Assembly: GCA_017989485.1 (NCBI GenBank)
Contig: JAGNPU010000012.1
Coordinates: forward strand, 1-13,961
Direction of reading: 5' to 3'
DNA length: 13,961 bases
Source: Neisseriaceae bacterium
GTDB taxonomy: Bacteria > Pseudomonadota > Gammaproteobacteria > Burkholderiales > Neisseriaceae
Part shown: one piece after another, positions 13,902 to 13,961 of the stretch
How positions within the stretch are numbered: position 1 is the first letter of the stretch
How the letters are laid out: the number at the start of each line of letters is the position of its first letter
Translations under genes and position numbers: made by a program
The notes under the pieces: model-generated
The model's input: the letters and a program-made list of their open reading frames with translations, nothing else
Databases searched by the model: none
What the model was told of the DNA's origin: nothing

Positions 13902-13961
13902 GGTATTTAACCCTAGGCGATGGGGTGTGAGGCAAGCTGGATGACGACGGCAAGCCCAAAT

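Overview
The window looks like chromosomal DNA of a betaproteobacterium, most likely of the order Neisseriales. The reasons are the gene order accA-tilS, rpoE-rseA-rseB, glutaredoxin-lepA-lepB-rnc-era, an AccA of exactly 319 residues, and a LepB with additional N-terminal membrane segments. GC content is moderate (roughly 50-55% by eye). No Neisseria-type DNA uptake sequence (GCCGTCTGAA) was seen, so Neisseria itself is unlikely. The genus cannot be fixed from the sequence.

Layout. (1) 1-2513 is an accessory locus. On the minus strand are a secreted mono-haem c-type cytochrome and, 14 bp downstream, a twin-arginine-exported FAD-binding oxidoreductase cut by the window edge. Divergent from them is a GlxA-type AraC-family regulator. 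The simplest reading is a periplasmic flavoprotein dehydrogenase that passes electrons to its own cytochrome, controlled by the divergent regulator. The substrate is unknown. (2) 2514-3094 is non-coding. It holds a tandem tRNA-Val(TAC)/tRNA-Asp(GTC) unit on the minus strand, with a good promoter and intrinsic terminator, and then the accA promoter. (3) 3095-5348 is accA and an overlapping tilS (fatty-acid synthesis; tRNA-Ile lysidine). (4) 5438-7606 is the envelope-stress module rpoE-rseA-rseB, with a sigma-E-like promoter in front and a strong terminator behind. (5) 7685-10769 is a small glutaredoxin-like gene, then lepA and lepB, whose stop and start codons overlap, ended by an intrinsic terminator. 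(6) 10855-12525 is a new promoter followed by rnc and era, which overlap by 4 nt. A shared bidirectional terminator follows. (7) 12583-13821 is a convergent MFS transporter of the anion:cation symporter type, with its own promoter near the right edge.

The window is mostly conserved housekeeping DNA. I found no CRISPR array, insertion sequence, phage gene or defence system. The points most worth a second look are the flavoprotein/cytochrome/regulator locus, the absence of a mucD/degP gene between rseB and the glutaredoxin gene, the dyads upstream of rpoE and rnc, and the hairpin plus T-tract leader of lepA.
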